From assembly GCA_965263365.1 (NCBI GenBank), contig OZ253672.1, positions 434,001 through 498,000 of the forward strand: a stretch of 64,000 nucleotides of DNA. Direction: 5' to 3'. The DNA comes from CANMUM01 sp965263365. Its GTDB lineage: Bacteria > Pseudomonadota > Alphaproteobacteria > Rhodobacterales > Rhodobacteraceae. Shown here in pieces: positions 34,933 to 43,376 of this stretch. Under the pieces are notes generated by a model, which worked only from the letters and a program-made list of their open reading frames with translations, was not told the DNA's origin and did no database searches. The position numbers and the translations under genes are program-made. Every line of letters begins with the position of its first letter. Within the stretch, counting starts at the first letter, position 1.

Positions 34933-35277
34933 CTAGCTGAGCGCTTGAATCGCGCATGAAGCCACAATAGAGCTATAAGGCTCTCGGTCTAGGAGTGAGG
35001 AACTGTGGCTATTAATATGACTTATAAAGTCTTCAAGCTTAACGTTTTGTTCGATTCGGCTTGCCGTACATTCACAATATTGGTTTGCTTGAGTTACTCT
35101 TATTCCAGGCACCGGATCTTCTTGAAAACCCTGCTTGCAGCCTTGGATAAGGCTAGAAGTTGCCCAACTTGGATAAGTTTCACCTGCCGCAGGCTGCCCT
35201 GAATTAGTGAGTGGACCTTCATCTGTACAAGAAAAAAGTGCCAAGGCCACTGCTGCAAAAGTGGAGATTTTTTTCAT
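34933..35277 (-). CDS. Small Cys-containing lipoprotein, unknown function
   Basis: A 114-residue lipoprotein from ATG 35277 (MKKISTFAAVALALFSC); LFSC is a good lipobox and makes the upstream start at 35325 unlikely. The mature part has four further Cys (GCKQGF, QYCECTASR, ASCAIQ) and a conserved-looking helical C-terminus, resembling small hypothetical envelope proteins in which such cysteines form disulfides. Convergent with the transporter operon. No function assignable. Confidence 0.7.
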   Translation of the reverse strand: MKKISTFAAVALALFSCTDEGPLTNSGQPAAGETYPSWATSSLIQGCKQGFQEDPVPGIRVTQANQYCECTASRIEQNVKLEDFISHINSHSSSLLDREPYSSIVASCAIQALS

Positions 35278-35462
35278 AATGCTTCCTTCAAAAAATACTA
35301 CTGACTTTTGCGTTATTTTAATCATAATTTAATCAAGATCAAATGATAAATTAACTGAATTTCTGACTTAGGTTTTAAGAATGACTTTCGGATAAAAGGA
35401 ATATCTTAATTCAGTGGTGAGATGATCTTGCATTTTTTCTTGAATTATAGTCTTGAGAATAT

Positions 35463-36626
35463 ATGGAAATAGTCTCAACAACCGAGGGCTTGCGTAATTT
35501 CTGCAATCAAGCCGCAAATCGTAATTTTGTAACAGTCGACACCGAATTTTTGCGTGAAAATACGTATTATGCCAAACTTTGCTTGGTTCAGCTTGCCTAT
35601 CAAGGTGATGGTGAAAGCGATGCCATTGTCGTTGATACATTGTCAAAGAAACTGGATCTTGCCCCCCTCAAGGCGTTGTTCGAGGATCAAAATATTGTCA
35701 AAGTTTTCCATGCTGCCAGACAAGATCTCGAGATATTTTTTAAAGAGCTAGGTATTCTTCCGAGACCTTTTTTTGATACGCAAATAGCGGCAATGGTCGC
35801 AGGCTATGGGGAACAGGTAGGCTATGAAACTTTGGTTCGTTCTCTATGTAATGGAAAGGTGGATAAAACGAACCGGTTTACGGATTGGTCACGTCGTCCA
35901 TTAAGTGAAGCGCAACTCAACTATGCCCGCTCTGATGTAACCTTTTTACGCGATGTTTATGTTCGTCTAAAGGATGACCTCGAGCAAAATGGACGCTTGG
36001 CTTGGGTTCAAGAAGAGCTCGATTCCCTCGTTGAGCCGTCTCTTTATCAAATTGATCCAAGAGAAATGTGGCGACGTATCCGCACACGTACTAATCGTCC
36101 ACAATTTTTGTCAATTGTGAGAGAACTTGCCGCTTTAAGGGAGCAAGTTGCGATGCGAAAAAATCAGCCGCGCGGACGAGTTCTTAAAGATGACAGCATT
36201 TTAGAAATTGCCGCACAAAAGCCAAAAACAGAAGCTGAACTTAACAAGCTCCGCATGTGGCAAAAAGAATCTCTAAAAAAAGAGCTTGCGTTGCCCGTAA
36301 TCAAGGCGCTAAAGGAAGCCCTAAATAGTGATCCTGCGAGTTGGCCAGTTGTCGAAGATAGAGCAGCACGCGAACGTCCCGAAGAATCTGTAATCGATCT
36401 CTTACGTGTTTATCTGAAAGCGCAAGCCGAGAAACATCAGGTTGCAAGCAAGTTAATTTGCACGAGCGCTGAGCTGCTTGCATTTGCATTAGCTCCTGAA
36501 GATGATCAGCCACTTACGCGAGGATGGCGTTTTGAGCTTTTCGGCAAGAATGCAAAAAAAATTATGGCGGGAGAGCTGTATCTTCGAGTCGATGGTAAGT
36601 ATGTCGAAACAGTGGCTTTAGATTAA
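35463..36626 (+). CDS. rnd: Ribonuclease D
   Basis: 3'–5' exoribonuclease maturing tRNA and other RNAs. 387 residues. The DEDDy exonuclease domain shows VTVDTEF (motif I, D and E), VFHAARQDLEIFF (motif II) and LNYARSDVTFLRDVY (motif III with Tyr and Asp). HRDC-like helical repeats follow (REMWRRIRTR; LAALREQVAMRKNQPRGRVLKDDSILEIA). First of a four-gene + strand run with sufE and the methionine synthase genes; sufE starts 11 bases later. Confidence 0.96.
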   Translation: MEIVSTTEGLRNFCNQAANRNFVTVDTEFLRENTYYAKLCLVQLAYQGDGESDAIVVDTLSKKLDLAPLKALFEDQNIVKVFHAARQDLEIFFKELGILPRPFFDTQIAAMVAGYGEQVGYETLVRSLCNGKVDKTNRFTDWSRRPLSEAQLNYARSDVTFLRDVYVRLKDDLEQNGRLAWVQEELDSLVEPSLYQIDPREMWRRIRTRTNRPQFLSIVRELAALREQVAMRKNQPRGRVLKDDSILEIAAQKPKTEAELNKLRMWQKESLKKELALPVIKALKEALNSDPASWPVVEDRAARERPEESVIDLLRVYLKAQAEKHQVASKLICTSAELLAFALAPEDDQPLTRGWRFELFGKNAKKIMAGELYLRVDGKYVETVALD

Positions 36627-36637
36627 GGAAAGAACTC

Positions 36638-37042
36638 ATGAGTTTTGAAGATATCTCAGAAGACTTAGCTTTTCTAGAAACTTGGGAAAATCGGTTGGAG
36701 TATGTGATCGATCTAGGCAAAGCGATGCCTCGTCTTAATGCGAATGAAATGACCCAGGAATATAAGGTCGAAGGCTGTGCTTCTAATGTGTGGTTGGTTC
36801 CTGAACTTGAATCAGATAGCCTAAGTTTTAGAGGGGGTTCTGATGCTCTAATCGTATCGGGAATAATTGCTATTTTACTTGAACTCGTCAATAATCGGAA
36901 GGCGGCAGAAATTTTTAAACTTGATATTAAGTCAGAATTTGACAAAATTGGTTTAAGCGCACATCTTACTTCTCAGAGGTCAAATGGCTTAGCGGCAATG
37001 ATCGATCGAATTCAACAAATTGCTTCAAAAGCCCAAGGATAG
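36638..37042 (+). CDS. sufE: Cysteine desulfuration protein SufE
   Basis: Sulfur acceptor that takes persulfide sulfur from the desulfurase SufS for Fe–S cluster assembly. 134 residues. The active Cys is C47 in the conserved YKVEGCASNVW. It begins EDISEDLAFLETWENRLEYVIDLGKAMP, as in the family. No other suf genes are in the window. Four bases separate it from the homocysteine methyltransferase gene. Confidence 0.95.
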   Translation: MSFEDISEDLAFLETWENRLEYVIDLGKAMPRLNANEMTQEYKVEGCASNVWLVPELESDSLSFRGGSDALIVSGIIAILLELVNNRKAAEIFKLDIKSEFDKIGLSAHLTSQRSNGLAAMIDRIQQIASKAQG

Positions 37043-37046
37043 GAAA

Positions 37047-38072
37047 ATGAATAAATTACTTGAACTTTTGAATGAACGGAAAACCTTATTGGCGGATGGC
37101 GCTACGGGTACGAATTTGTTCAATATGGGGCTTGAGTCTGGCGATGCGCCCGAGTTGTGGAACGTCGATAAGCCTGAAAATATTGAGAAGCTGTACCGCT
37201 TGGCTGTTGACGCAGGTAGTGATCTGTTTTTGACAAATAGTTTTGGAGGAAACGCGTCACGCCTTAAGCTTCATGATAGTCAAGACCGTGTTCGTGAACT
37301 TAACTTTGCCGCTGCGCAAATTGGCCGGAAAGTTGCAGGATCGGCGGAGAAGGAAATTATTGTAGCTGGTTCGATTGGTCCGACGGGTGAAATTATGGGC
37401 GCGGTGGGAACACTCACACATCAAGAGGCGGCGGATATGTTTTATGAACAGGCTGAAGCTTTGATGGAAGGCGGTTGTGATGTTTTGTGGCTGGAAACGA
37501 TTTCCAGTCCAGAGGAATATCTGGCAGCAGCCGATGCTTTTGATCGCCTCGATGCTCCATGGGTCGGTACCATGAGTTTTGATAGCGCAGGGCGGACGAT
37601 GATGGGTGTGAAGCCCTCAGACTTGGTTATGTTGATTGACGGATTAAATAATAAGCCTCTCGCTTTTGGCGCAAATTGCGGTGTCGGCGCCTCTGATTTG
37701 TTGCGGACAATTTCTGGCTTTGAAGACGCACGGGCAAAGTTGAATTTAGATATCCCGATCATTTCAAAGGGAAACGCAGGGATTCCAAAGTATGTAGACG
37801 GTGAGATTGTTTACAATGGAACGCCTGAGCTCATGGGAAATTATGCAGTGATGGCTCGTGACCTTGGCGCTTCGATCATAGGCGGATGTTGCGGAACAAT
37901 GGCCGAACATATTTTTGCTATGCGAAATGCGTTAGACACGACACCCAGTGGTCCACGACCAGATTTTTTAGAGATACAAAACGTGCTTGGAGATTTTTCA
38001 TCAGCCTCTGATGGGGAGGGCGAGGCAACGCCGCCGAAAAAAGAACGACGTCGCTCGCGCCGTAGCGGATAG
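37047..38072 (+). CDS. bmt: Homocysteine S-methyltransferase subunit of split methionine synthase
   Basis: Zinc-dependent methyltransferase of 341 residues that moves a methyl group to homocysteine. Zn ligands are C211 (GANCG) and C281/C282 (GGCCG). N-terminal LLADGATGTNLFNMGLESGDAPELWN is typical of the group labelled betaine–homocysteine methyltransferase in Rhodobacterales. The C-terminus ends in a basic KKERRRSRRSG tail. Start ATG 37047 after AGGA; an earlier in-frame start at 37020 lies within sufE. The adjacent corrinoid protein gene indicates that this is one part of a multi-protein cobalamin-dependent methionine synthase; a pterin-binding partner is not in the window. Confidence 0.88.
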   Translation: MNKLLELLNERKTLLADGATGTNLFNMGLESGDAPELWNVDKPENIEKLYRLAVDAGSDLFLTNSFGGNASRLKLHDSQDRVRELNFAAAQIGRKVAGSAEKEIIVAGSIGPTGEIMGAVGTLTHQEAADMFYEQAEALMEGGCDVLWLETISSPEEYLAAADAFDRLDAPWVGTMSFDSAGRTMMGVKPSDLVMLIDGLNNKPLAFGANCGVGASDLLRTISGFEDARAKLNLDIPIISKGNAGIPKYVDGEIVYNGTPELMGNYAVMARDLGASIIGGCCGTMAEHIFAMRNALDTTPSGPRPDFLEIQNVLGDFSSASDGEGEATPPKKERRRSRRSG

Positions 38073-38185
38073 TTTATCAGAAGCTCATTTGGTCGCCATT
38101 GTGCGACAATTTGTCGTAATTTCGCTTGTAAACGCTTTTTTTTGGCGTAATTAATATAGAGTTAAGTTTAATTTATGAGGCCGAC

Positions 38186-38878
38186 ATGTCTGAAGAAGAT
38201 GATATCATCTTATCCGAATTAAATGACGAAGATCTCGTTGCTCAAATGCATGATGATTTATACGATGGCCTTAAAGAGGAAATCGAAGAGGGCGTCAATA
38301 TTTTGCTAGAGCGTGGCTGGGAGCCTTATAAGGTTCTTACCGAAGCGCTTGTCGAAGGAATGCGGATTGTTGGAATTGACTTTCGTGACGGCATTCTTTT
38401 TGTTCCTGAGGTGCTACTTGCAGCTAACGCCATGAAGGCAGGAATGGCCATTTTGAAGCCGCTACTTGCCGAATCTGGTGCTCCGCGTCAAGGTAAGATG
38501 GTCATCGGTACGGTGAAAGGTGACATTCATGATATTGGTAAGAACCTTGTGTCGATGATGATGGAAGGTGCTGGTTTTGAGGTTGTTGATATTGGCATTA
38601 ATAATGATGTTGATGCTTATTTCGCTGCGATGGAAAAAGAACAGCCAGATATTTTGGGCATGTCGGCACTTTTAACAACGACAATGCCTTATATGAAGGT
38701 TGTTATTGATGAAATGGTTTCACGCGGTGTACGCGATGACTATGTCGTTCTTGTGGGTGGTGCTCCTTTGAACGAGGAATTTGCCAAGTCTATTGGCGCG
38801 GATAGCTACTGTCGCGATGCGGCCGTTGCTGTGGAGACGGCAAAAGAATATATGTCGCGCAGACATAATCAACTTTAG
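38186..38878 (+). CDS. Cobalamin-binding (corrinoid) protein of split methionine synthase
   Basis: B12-binding carrier of 230 residues. The N-terminal four-helix cap (about 15–95) contains LLERGWEPYKVLTEALVEGMRIVG, and the Rossmann-like B12 domain has the DxHxxG signature GDIHDIG at residues 112–118, where H115 coordinates cobalt. Further motifs: SALLTTTMPYMK and VLVGGAPLN. It follows the homocysteine methyltransferase after a 113-base gap and ends before a strong terminator. In classical MetH these domains are fused. Confidence 0.92.
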   Translation: MSEEDDIILSELNDEDLVAQMHDDLYDGLKEEIEEGVNILLERGWEPYKVLTEALVEGMRIVGIDFRDGILFVPEVLLAANAMKAGMAILKPLLAESGAPRQGKMVIGTVKGDIHDIGKNLVSMMMEGAGFEVVDIGINNDVDAYFAAMEKEQPDILGMSALLTTTMPYMKVVIDEMVSRGVRDDYVVLVGGAPLNEEFAKSIGADSYCRDAAVAVETAKEYMSRRHNQL

Positions 38879-38900
38879 TCGATTTACCTTATTCAAGAAT

Positions 38901-38929
38901 AAAAGCTCAGAGGAAAACTCTGAGCTTTT
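38901..38929 (+). terminator. Terminator after corrinoid protein gene
   Basis: AAAAGCTCAGAG (38901–38912), loop GAAAA, CTCTGAGCTTTT (38918–38929) followed by a T. A perfect 12-bp stem that ends the + strand run. Confidence 0.9.
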
Positions 38930-38990
38930 TGTGTTCAACGGGTCTGTTTTTCATCTTTGATTTTGAATTCAGCTACGTAGACCGAAGCAA

Positions 38991-39776
38991 TTAGTTTGAG
39001 CGCTCATTTTGCTTTGATTTTTGCCAAAGTCTTTCGAGTTCTTCAATCTGGGTTTTGCTAATTTCTTTGCCGCTTCGAATAAGTTCGGTTTCAATGAATT
39101 GAAATCGTCTCGTAAATTTCTGGTTTGTACGAGAAAGCGCTTCCTCAGGGTCTATTTTCAAGTGCCGTCCATAATTCACAATTGTGAACAAAATATCACC
39201 GAATTCGTCGATTTTTTGTTCAGAATTTGCTTCCTCAAATTCTTGAAATTCTTCATCTAGTTTTGCTTTTACATCCTCAATGTCGCTCCAATCAAAGCCA
39301 ACGCGTGCGGCTCGTTTTTGCAACTTATAAGAACGCGTAAGTGCAGGAAGTGCGCCGGCAACGTCATCAAGCTCAGAGCGCGCACCTTTCGCTCTTCGTT
39401 CTTTTTCTTTTGTTTTTTCCCATTCTACGCTTTGCTGTTCGGTAGTACGCGCTTTACTTTTCTGAAATACATGAGGATGGCGATCTATCATTTTTGTCGA
39501 AATAGAACGAGCGATATCCGAAAAATTAAACGTGCCGTTTTCTTCGGCAATTTGCGCATGGAAAACAACTTGTAAAAGGAGGTCGCCGAGTTCCGCTTTC
39601 AACTCTTTTGAATCGCCTTGATCAATGGCCTCGGCGACTTCATAGGCCTCTTCAATAACGTATTTTCGGAGCGAATAATGATCTTGTTCGATGTCCCAAG
39701 GGCAGCCCTCTCGCTTGTCTCGGAGCTTCTTCATTATCGCAAGCAATTCTTTTAGCGCGTCTAAATCTTGACCCAA
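38991..39776 (-). CDS. mazG: Nucleoside triphosphate pyrophosphohydrolase MazG
   Basis: Hydrolyses NTPs/dNTPs to monophosphates, cleaning abnormal nucleotides. 261 residues with the usual tandem arrangement: first MazG domain with CPWDIEQDHYSLRKYVIEEAYEVAEAI and ELGDLLLQVVFHAQIAEE; second domain with FDWSDIEDVKAKLDEEFQEFEEA and DEFGDILFTIVNYGRHL. Last gene of an overlapping minus-strand run starting at pyrB; its start overlaps the P450 gene by 16 bases. Confidence 0.96.
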   Translation of the reverse strand: MGQDLDALKELLAIMKKLRDKREGCPWDIEQDHYSLRKYVIEEAYEVAEAIDQGDSKELKAELGDLLLQVVFHAQIAEENGTFNFSDIARSISTKMIDRHPHVFQKSKARTTEQQSVEWEKTKEKERRAKGARSELDDVAGALPALTRSYKLQKRAARVGFDWSDIEDVKAKLDEEFQEFEEANSEQKIDEFGDILFTIVNYGRHLKIDPEEALSRTNQKFTRRFQFIETELIRSGKEISKTQIEELERLWQKSKQNERSN

Positions 39777-40927
39777 AGTGCCTCCAATCCGTGAAAATGA
39801 TAGCGATTTGCGTATAATGGCTTACGCACTATTGTTATCTTTGGACAAAGTTCGAATAGTGAAGCAAACGCATGTTTAAGCTCAAGGCGTGCCAATTGCG
39901 CTCCCAGACAAAAGTGAATACCTGCACCCAGACTGGTATGGTCACTTGCATTTCGGTTCGGATCAAATTGTTCGGGATTTATATAATGTGCCGGGTCCCT
40001 ATTGGCGGCACCAAGCATTAAGCCAACGGTTTCGCCTCGTTTGAATTGATGACCAAAGATTTCGACATCTTGTTGAGCGTATCGTGTAAATAAGTGTAAG
40101 GGTGCGTCAAATCGAAGGGTCTCTTCAACAATAGACGACATATCAAATCCAAGCGGGTCTATGTTCTCCTCGAGGAGAGTTTTTACCCCATTTCCAATCG
40201 CATGAACCGTAGCTTCGTGCCCAGCGTTAAGTAGCAATATTACGGTTGTGATAATTTCTTGAGTTGATAGTTTTGCCCCTTCAAGAGAAGCGAGATGAGA
40301 TAAAAGATCATCTTTGGGGCTTTGTCGTTTTTCACTTAGTTTTAAATCGATATAACTTGTAAATTCTTGTACTGCCTTTGTGGCTTTTTGTTCAATTTCT
40401 GTATCCCGATTGGCTTGGTACATGGCTACCATCGCATGAGACCATTTTAATAGTTGATCGCAATCACTTTCTTCGACGCCGATTAAATTTGCGATGATGA
40501 TTACAGGAATTTTCTCAGCATAAAATTTGATCAGGTCAAATTCATCATTTGGAAAATCTTCAATGAGTTCGTGTGTCAATTTGATAAGATCTGGCTCAAT
40601 TGACTTTATTTTCCGAGAGGTAAATGCGCGCAAGACTTGGGCGCGAATACGCGTGTGTTCTGGCGGTTCTAGTTCTAATAATGAACGACTTTCAAAATCG
40701 AAAAATGGTTCAAGATGTTTAGCAATTTGAGGAATTAAGTCGCTCGGCAATTGACGCCCAAATCTACGATCCCGCAATAGGTTATTCACGACTTCGTAGC
40801 GCGCCGAGACTGCAAACTTATATTCTTGCCAATAAAGAAAGTTCTTTGCACGCCAGTTTTCGTAAAATGCGTAAGGGTTTTGAACAAAATTTGTGTCGGT
40901 CGGTGATTGTTCAATGAAGTCAGTCAT
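39761..40927 (-). CDS. Cytochrome P450
   Basis: Haem monooxygenase of 388 residues. The haem-ligand Cys is C340 in GAGIHFCLGAQLARLEL; the I-helix oxygen motif is AGHEAT; the K-helix ExxR is EETLRFDAP. These make it a normal, probably soluble bacterial P450. The substrate is unknown and no dedicated ferredoxin or reductase is adjacent. It overlaps plsY upstream (8 bases) and mazG downstream (16 bases), so it is built into the housekeeping operon rather than recently dropped in. Confidence 0.93.
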   Translation of the reverse strand: MTDFIEQSPTDTNFVQNPYAFYENWRAKNFLYWQEYKFAVSARYEVVNNLLRDRRFGRQLPSDLIPQIAKHLEPFFDFESRSLLELEPPEHTRIRAQVLRAFTSRKIKSIEPDLIKLTHELIEDFPNDEFDLIKFYAEKIPVIIIANLIGVEESDCDQLLKWSHAMVAMYQANRDTEIEQKATKAVQEFTSYIDLKLSEKRQSPKDDLLSHLASLEGAKLSTQEIITTVILLLNAGHEATVHAIGNGVKTLLEENIDPLGFDMSSIVEETLRFDAPLHLFTRYAQQDVEIFGHQFKRGETVGLMLGAANRDPAHYINPEQFDPNRNASDHTSLGAGIHFCLGAQLARLELKHAFASLFELCPKITIVRKPLYANRYHFHGLEALWVKI

Positions 40928-41678
40928 CGCTTTTTTTTAGCGTAAATTTTGGTTCAGTTCCGTTGCGCAGGCGCTTGATATTTTCACGGTGTTGGTAAAT
41001 GATGATAAATGACGCAAAAAGCGGGATAAGAAAATTGAGCGCGTATTCGTAGCTTGGAGGAAATAAAAGCACGCCGATTGCAAAGACATTAATAATGATC
41101 CCGACGATAATAACGACCATTGCGGCGAGCGAGGATATACGTGAAATCAAGAAAGTTGCTAACCATATTGCACACGCGCCGATTCCAAATAAATAGGAAG
41201 CACCAAACAATGTGCCGAGATAGGTCGCAACGCCCTTTCCACCTTTAAATTTGAGCCAGACGGGAAAACAATGCCCGATGATTGCAAATAGCATTGCCGT
41301 AAATGCATAAATCAAAGCCCTCTCAGGGTGTATATCCATAGTCCAAAGGACTGTGAAAACGGGGATAAATCCCTTCAAACCATCAAGGAGTAGTGTTGCG
41401 ATTGCGGGGAATTTACCGCCGGCGCGCATTACATTGGTTGCACCAGTGTTGCCTGAACCAATGTTGCGAATATCTTTGATACCCATCATTTGTGTCACAA
41501 TTAAGCCAAATGGAATGGATCCGATGACATATGATGCAAAGGCCACAATTATGAGATCTGACAATAAATTTGACGAAAAAACCGAAGGTTCGATTCGATC
41601 GCCGCACCCACATGCCTGAACGGTTGTGGCTAGGTATGTTAAGAAAATTATGTAACCAAGGCCCAGTCTATTGCGCAT
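40920..41678 (-). CDS. plsY: Acyl-phosphate:glycerol-3-phosphate acyltransferase PlsY, N-terminally extended
   Basis: Inner-membrane enzyme that makes lysophosphatidic acid from acyl-phosphate. Conserved motifs: GSIPFGLI, IGSGNTGATNVMRAGG, LLLDGLKGFIPVF, GHCFPVWLKFKGGKGVAT. Start ATG 41678 is supported by GGAG nine bases upstream; it gives 252 residues. About 38 residues (with a hydrophobic GYIIFLTYLATTVQ and a CGCG) precede the usual first helix. A conventional start could be TTG near SDLIIVAFASYVIGS. The extension may be real, adding a signal-anchor-like segment, or mistaken. Overlaps the upstream dihydroorotase-like gene by 11 bases. Confidence 0.93.
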   Translation of the reverse strand: MRNRLGLGYIIFLTYLATTVQACGCGDRIEPSVFSSNLLSDLIIVAFASYVIGSIPFGLIVTQMMGIKDIRNIGSGNTGATNVMRAGGKFPAIATLLLDGLKGFIPVFTVLWTMDIHPERALIYAFTAMLFAIIGHCFPVWLKFKGGKGVATYLGTLFGASYLFGIGACAIWLATFLISRISSLAAMVVIIVGIIINVFAIGVLLFPPSYEYALNFLIPLFASFIIIYQHRENIKRLRNGTEPKFTLKKSDD

Positions 41679-42933
41679 ATTTTTTTTCTCCATTAACCCA
41701 AGTTGCTAATACTTGGCCTTGCATTTTTGCGCCATCGAACGGTGTGTTTTTGGCTTTTGATTTAAGCTGATGGCGATCGAGAATCCAAGGTTTATTAAGG
41801 TCAAATAAAACCAGATCCGCATTTGACCCCACTGCGAGCGAGCCAGCATTTAATCCGAGCAGCCGTGCAGGATTTAAGCTAATTGCGCGGAATAGTTCGC
41901 ATAGAGTTAGATCCCCATTGTGTACAAGGCTAAGACTTGCGGGAAGTAGCGTTTCAAGAGCAACTGCGCCTGCTGCTGCCTCATCAAAAGGTAAGCGCTT
42001 GCTTTCTTCATCTTGAGGCGTGTGCATTGAAGAAATGATATCGACCAAACCATTTTTGACTGCTTTTATAATATCCTGACGATCTTCTTCAGAGCGCAGT
42101 GGAGGCTTGATTTTGTAAAACGTACGAAAATCACCGACATCGAGTGCGTTTAGAGTGAGATGATGAACGGACGTTCCGGCTGTAACATTAAAACCAGCAT
42201 TTTTTGCGCGCTCTAACACCGGCAAACTGCAGGAAGTCGTAATTTGATCCACGTGATATCTAACACCGGTTAGTTCGACAAGAGCCATTTCCCGCTGAAG
42301 GCCTATCTTTTCGGCGAGGGCAGGGGTGCTCGGTAAGCCTAGCTTTGTCGTTAAAGTTCCACTCGTTGCCACTGCGCCTTCTGATAGGTAGGCTTCTTGT
42401 ATATGGCCGATCACGAGACCATTTTTCATCGCAATATACGTATAGGCGCGCTGGGCAGTTTTTGTGTTCTGAATAATGGCGTCGCCGTCCGAAAATGCAA
42501 CCGCGCCGGCGTCTTTCAAAAAGCCAATTTCAGTCATCTCATCGCCCGCGCGATTTTTTGTGATGGCGGCTTGAATATGGACGTTTACGAAGGCAGTTTG
42601 ATTGGCCCGCGCTTTTGCGAATGATAAAATTTCGGGCGTGTCAATTGCGGGGTTAGTGTCTGGGCGTGTCACCATAGTTGTAACACCACCAGCAAGGGCC
42701 GCATTTGACGCTGAGCGAAAGCTCTCTTTATGACGTTCTCCAGGTTCGCCAACTTTTACGCCGATATCGATAATTCCGGGCGCGAGATAGTGCCCCTTGA
42801 GATCAATGCCCTCTCTTGTGCCTTCAAATACTTCTTCAATAATCCCATCTGAAATTACCAGCCCCCCCTTAAATTCGCGATTATTTTCAGGGTCAATTAA
42901 GATAACATTTGTAAGTGTTTGGGGTTTATTCAT
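41668..42933 (-). CDS. Dihydroorotase-like protein lacking metal ligands (PyrC'/PyrX type)
   Basis: 421-residue amidohydrolase-fold protein related to class I dihydroorotase. The metal-binding HxH that follows the family's PGxIDxH start is missing: the sequence reads PGIIDIGVKVGEP, with G58 and K60 at the His positions. Such non-catalytic homologues are known to assemble with aspartate transcarbamoylase in Pseudomonas and others. Located two genes downstream of pyrB in the same overlapping run, which fits a structural partner of PyrB. A genuine dihydroorotase should be encoded elsewhere. It overlaps the secreted-protein gene upstream by four bases. Confidence 0.88.
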   Translation of the reverse strand: MNKPQTLTNVILIDPENNREFKGGLVISDGIIEEVFEGTREGIDLKGHYLAPGIIDIGVKVGEPGERHKESFRSASNAALAGGVTTMVTRPDTNPAIDTPEILSFAKARANQTAFVNVHIQAAITKNRAGDEMTEIGFLKDAGAVAFSDGDAIIQNTKTAQRAYTYIAMKNGLVIGHIQEAYLSEGAVATSGTLTTKLGLPSTPALAEKIGLQREMALVELTGVRYHVDQITTSCSLPVLERAKNAGFNVTAGTSVHHLTLNALDVGDFRTFYKIKPPLRSEEDRQDIIKAVKNGLVDIISSMHTPQDEESKRLPFDEAAAGAVALETLLPASLSLVHNGDLTLCELFRAISLNPARLLGLNAGSLAVGSNADLVLFDLNKPWILDRHQLKSKAKNTPFDGAKMQGQVLATWVNGEKKYAQ

Positions 42934-43376
42934 CTTGTAAAATGTCCAATATGTGAAATCACATCAATATCCATTCGGGAGGTTTTAGACCCGTCGCGTT
43001 TTATTTCTGGAAAGTCATAGCCTTCGAAGTAGAGGCAATATGTCAATTCAAGTTCAGTTTCTTCGATCAAAATGCGGTCGCGTTCAGAATATGTTCCCGG
43101 TTCAATAAATTCTTTGATAAGGGCGCGTCTTTGTACATTTGTAAAAAAGCTATCATCATGGTCTCCTCTATCTCTAATCTCATATTCATGGTAGTTTGCA
43201 CGATCTTGCCGAATAATTTCTGAGACTGTGCCCAATGGGAAGCCGTGTGATGAAACGCGATCATGTGGCCCAATAACAGCACAATAGTGACCACGCCAAT
43301 CTCCTCCATTCGCGTTCGAAAAACACACAAAAGCGAAAAGACAAATTGTAACATAGTGTCGAGATCGCCTAAGCAT
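42930..43376 (-). CDS. Predicted secreted protein inside the pyr operon
   Basis: A 148-residue product with a signal peptide (HYVTICLFAFVCFSNANG) and a mature acidic/aromatic part (GDWRGHYCAVIGPHDRV; YSERDRILIEETELELTYCLYFEGYDF) with two Cys that could form a disulfide. It overlaps pyrB by eight bases and the dihydroorotase-like gene by four, so expression is coupled to both. Family not recognised and role unknown; a periplasmic protein within a pyrimidine operon is unexpected. Confidence 0.65.
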   Translation of the reverse strand: MLRRSRHYVTICLFAFVCFSNANGGDWRGHYCAVIGPHDRVSSHGFPLGTVSEIIRQDRANYHEYEIRDRGDHDDSFFTNVQRRALIKEFIEPGTYSERDRILIEETELELTYCLYFEGYDFPEIKRDGSKTSRMDIDVISHIGHFTR

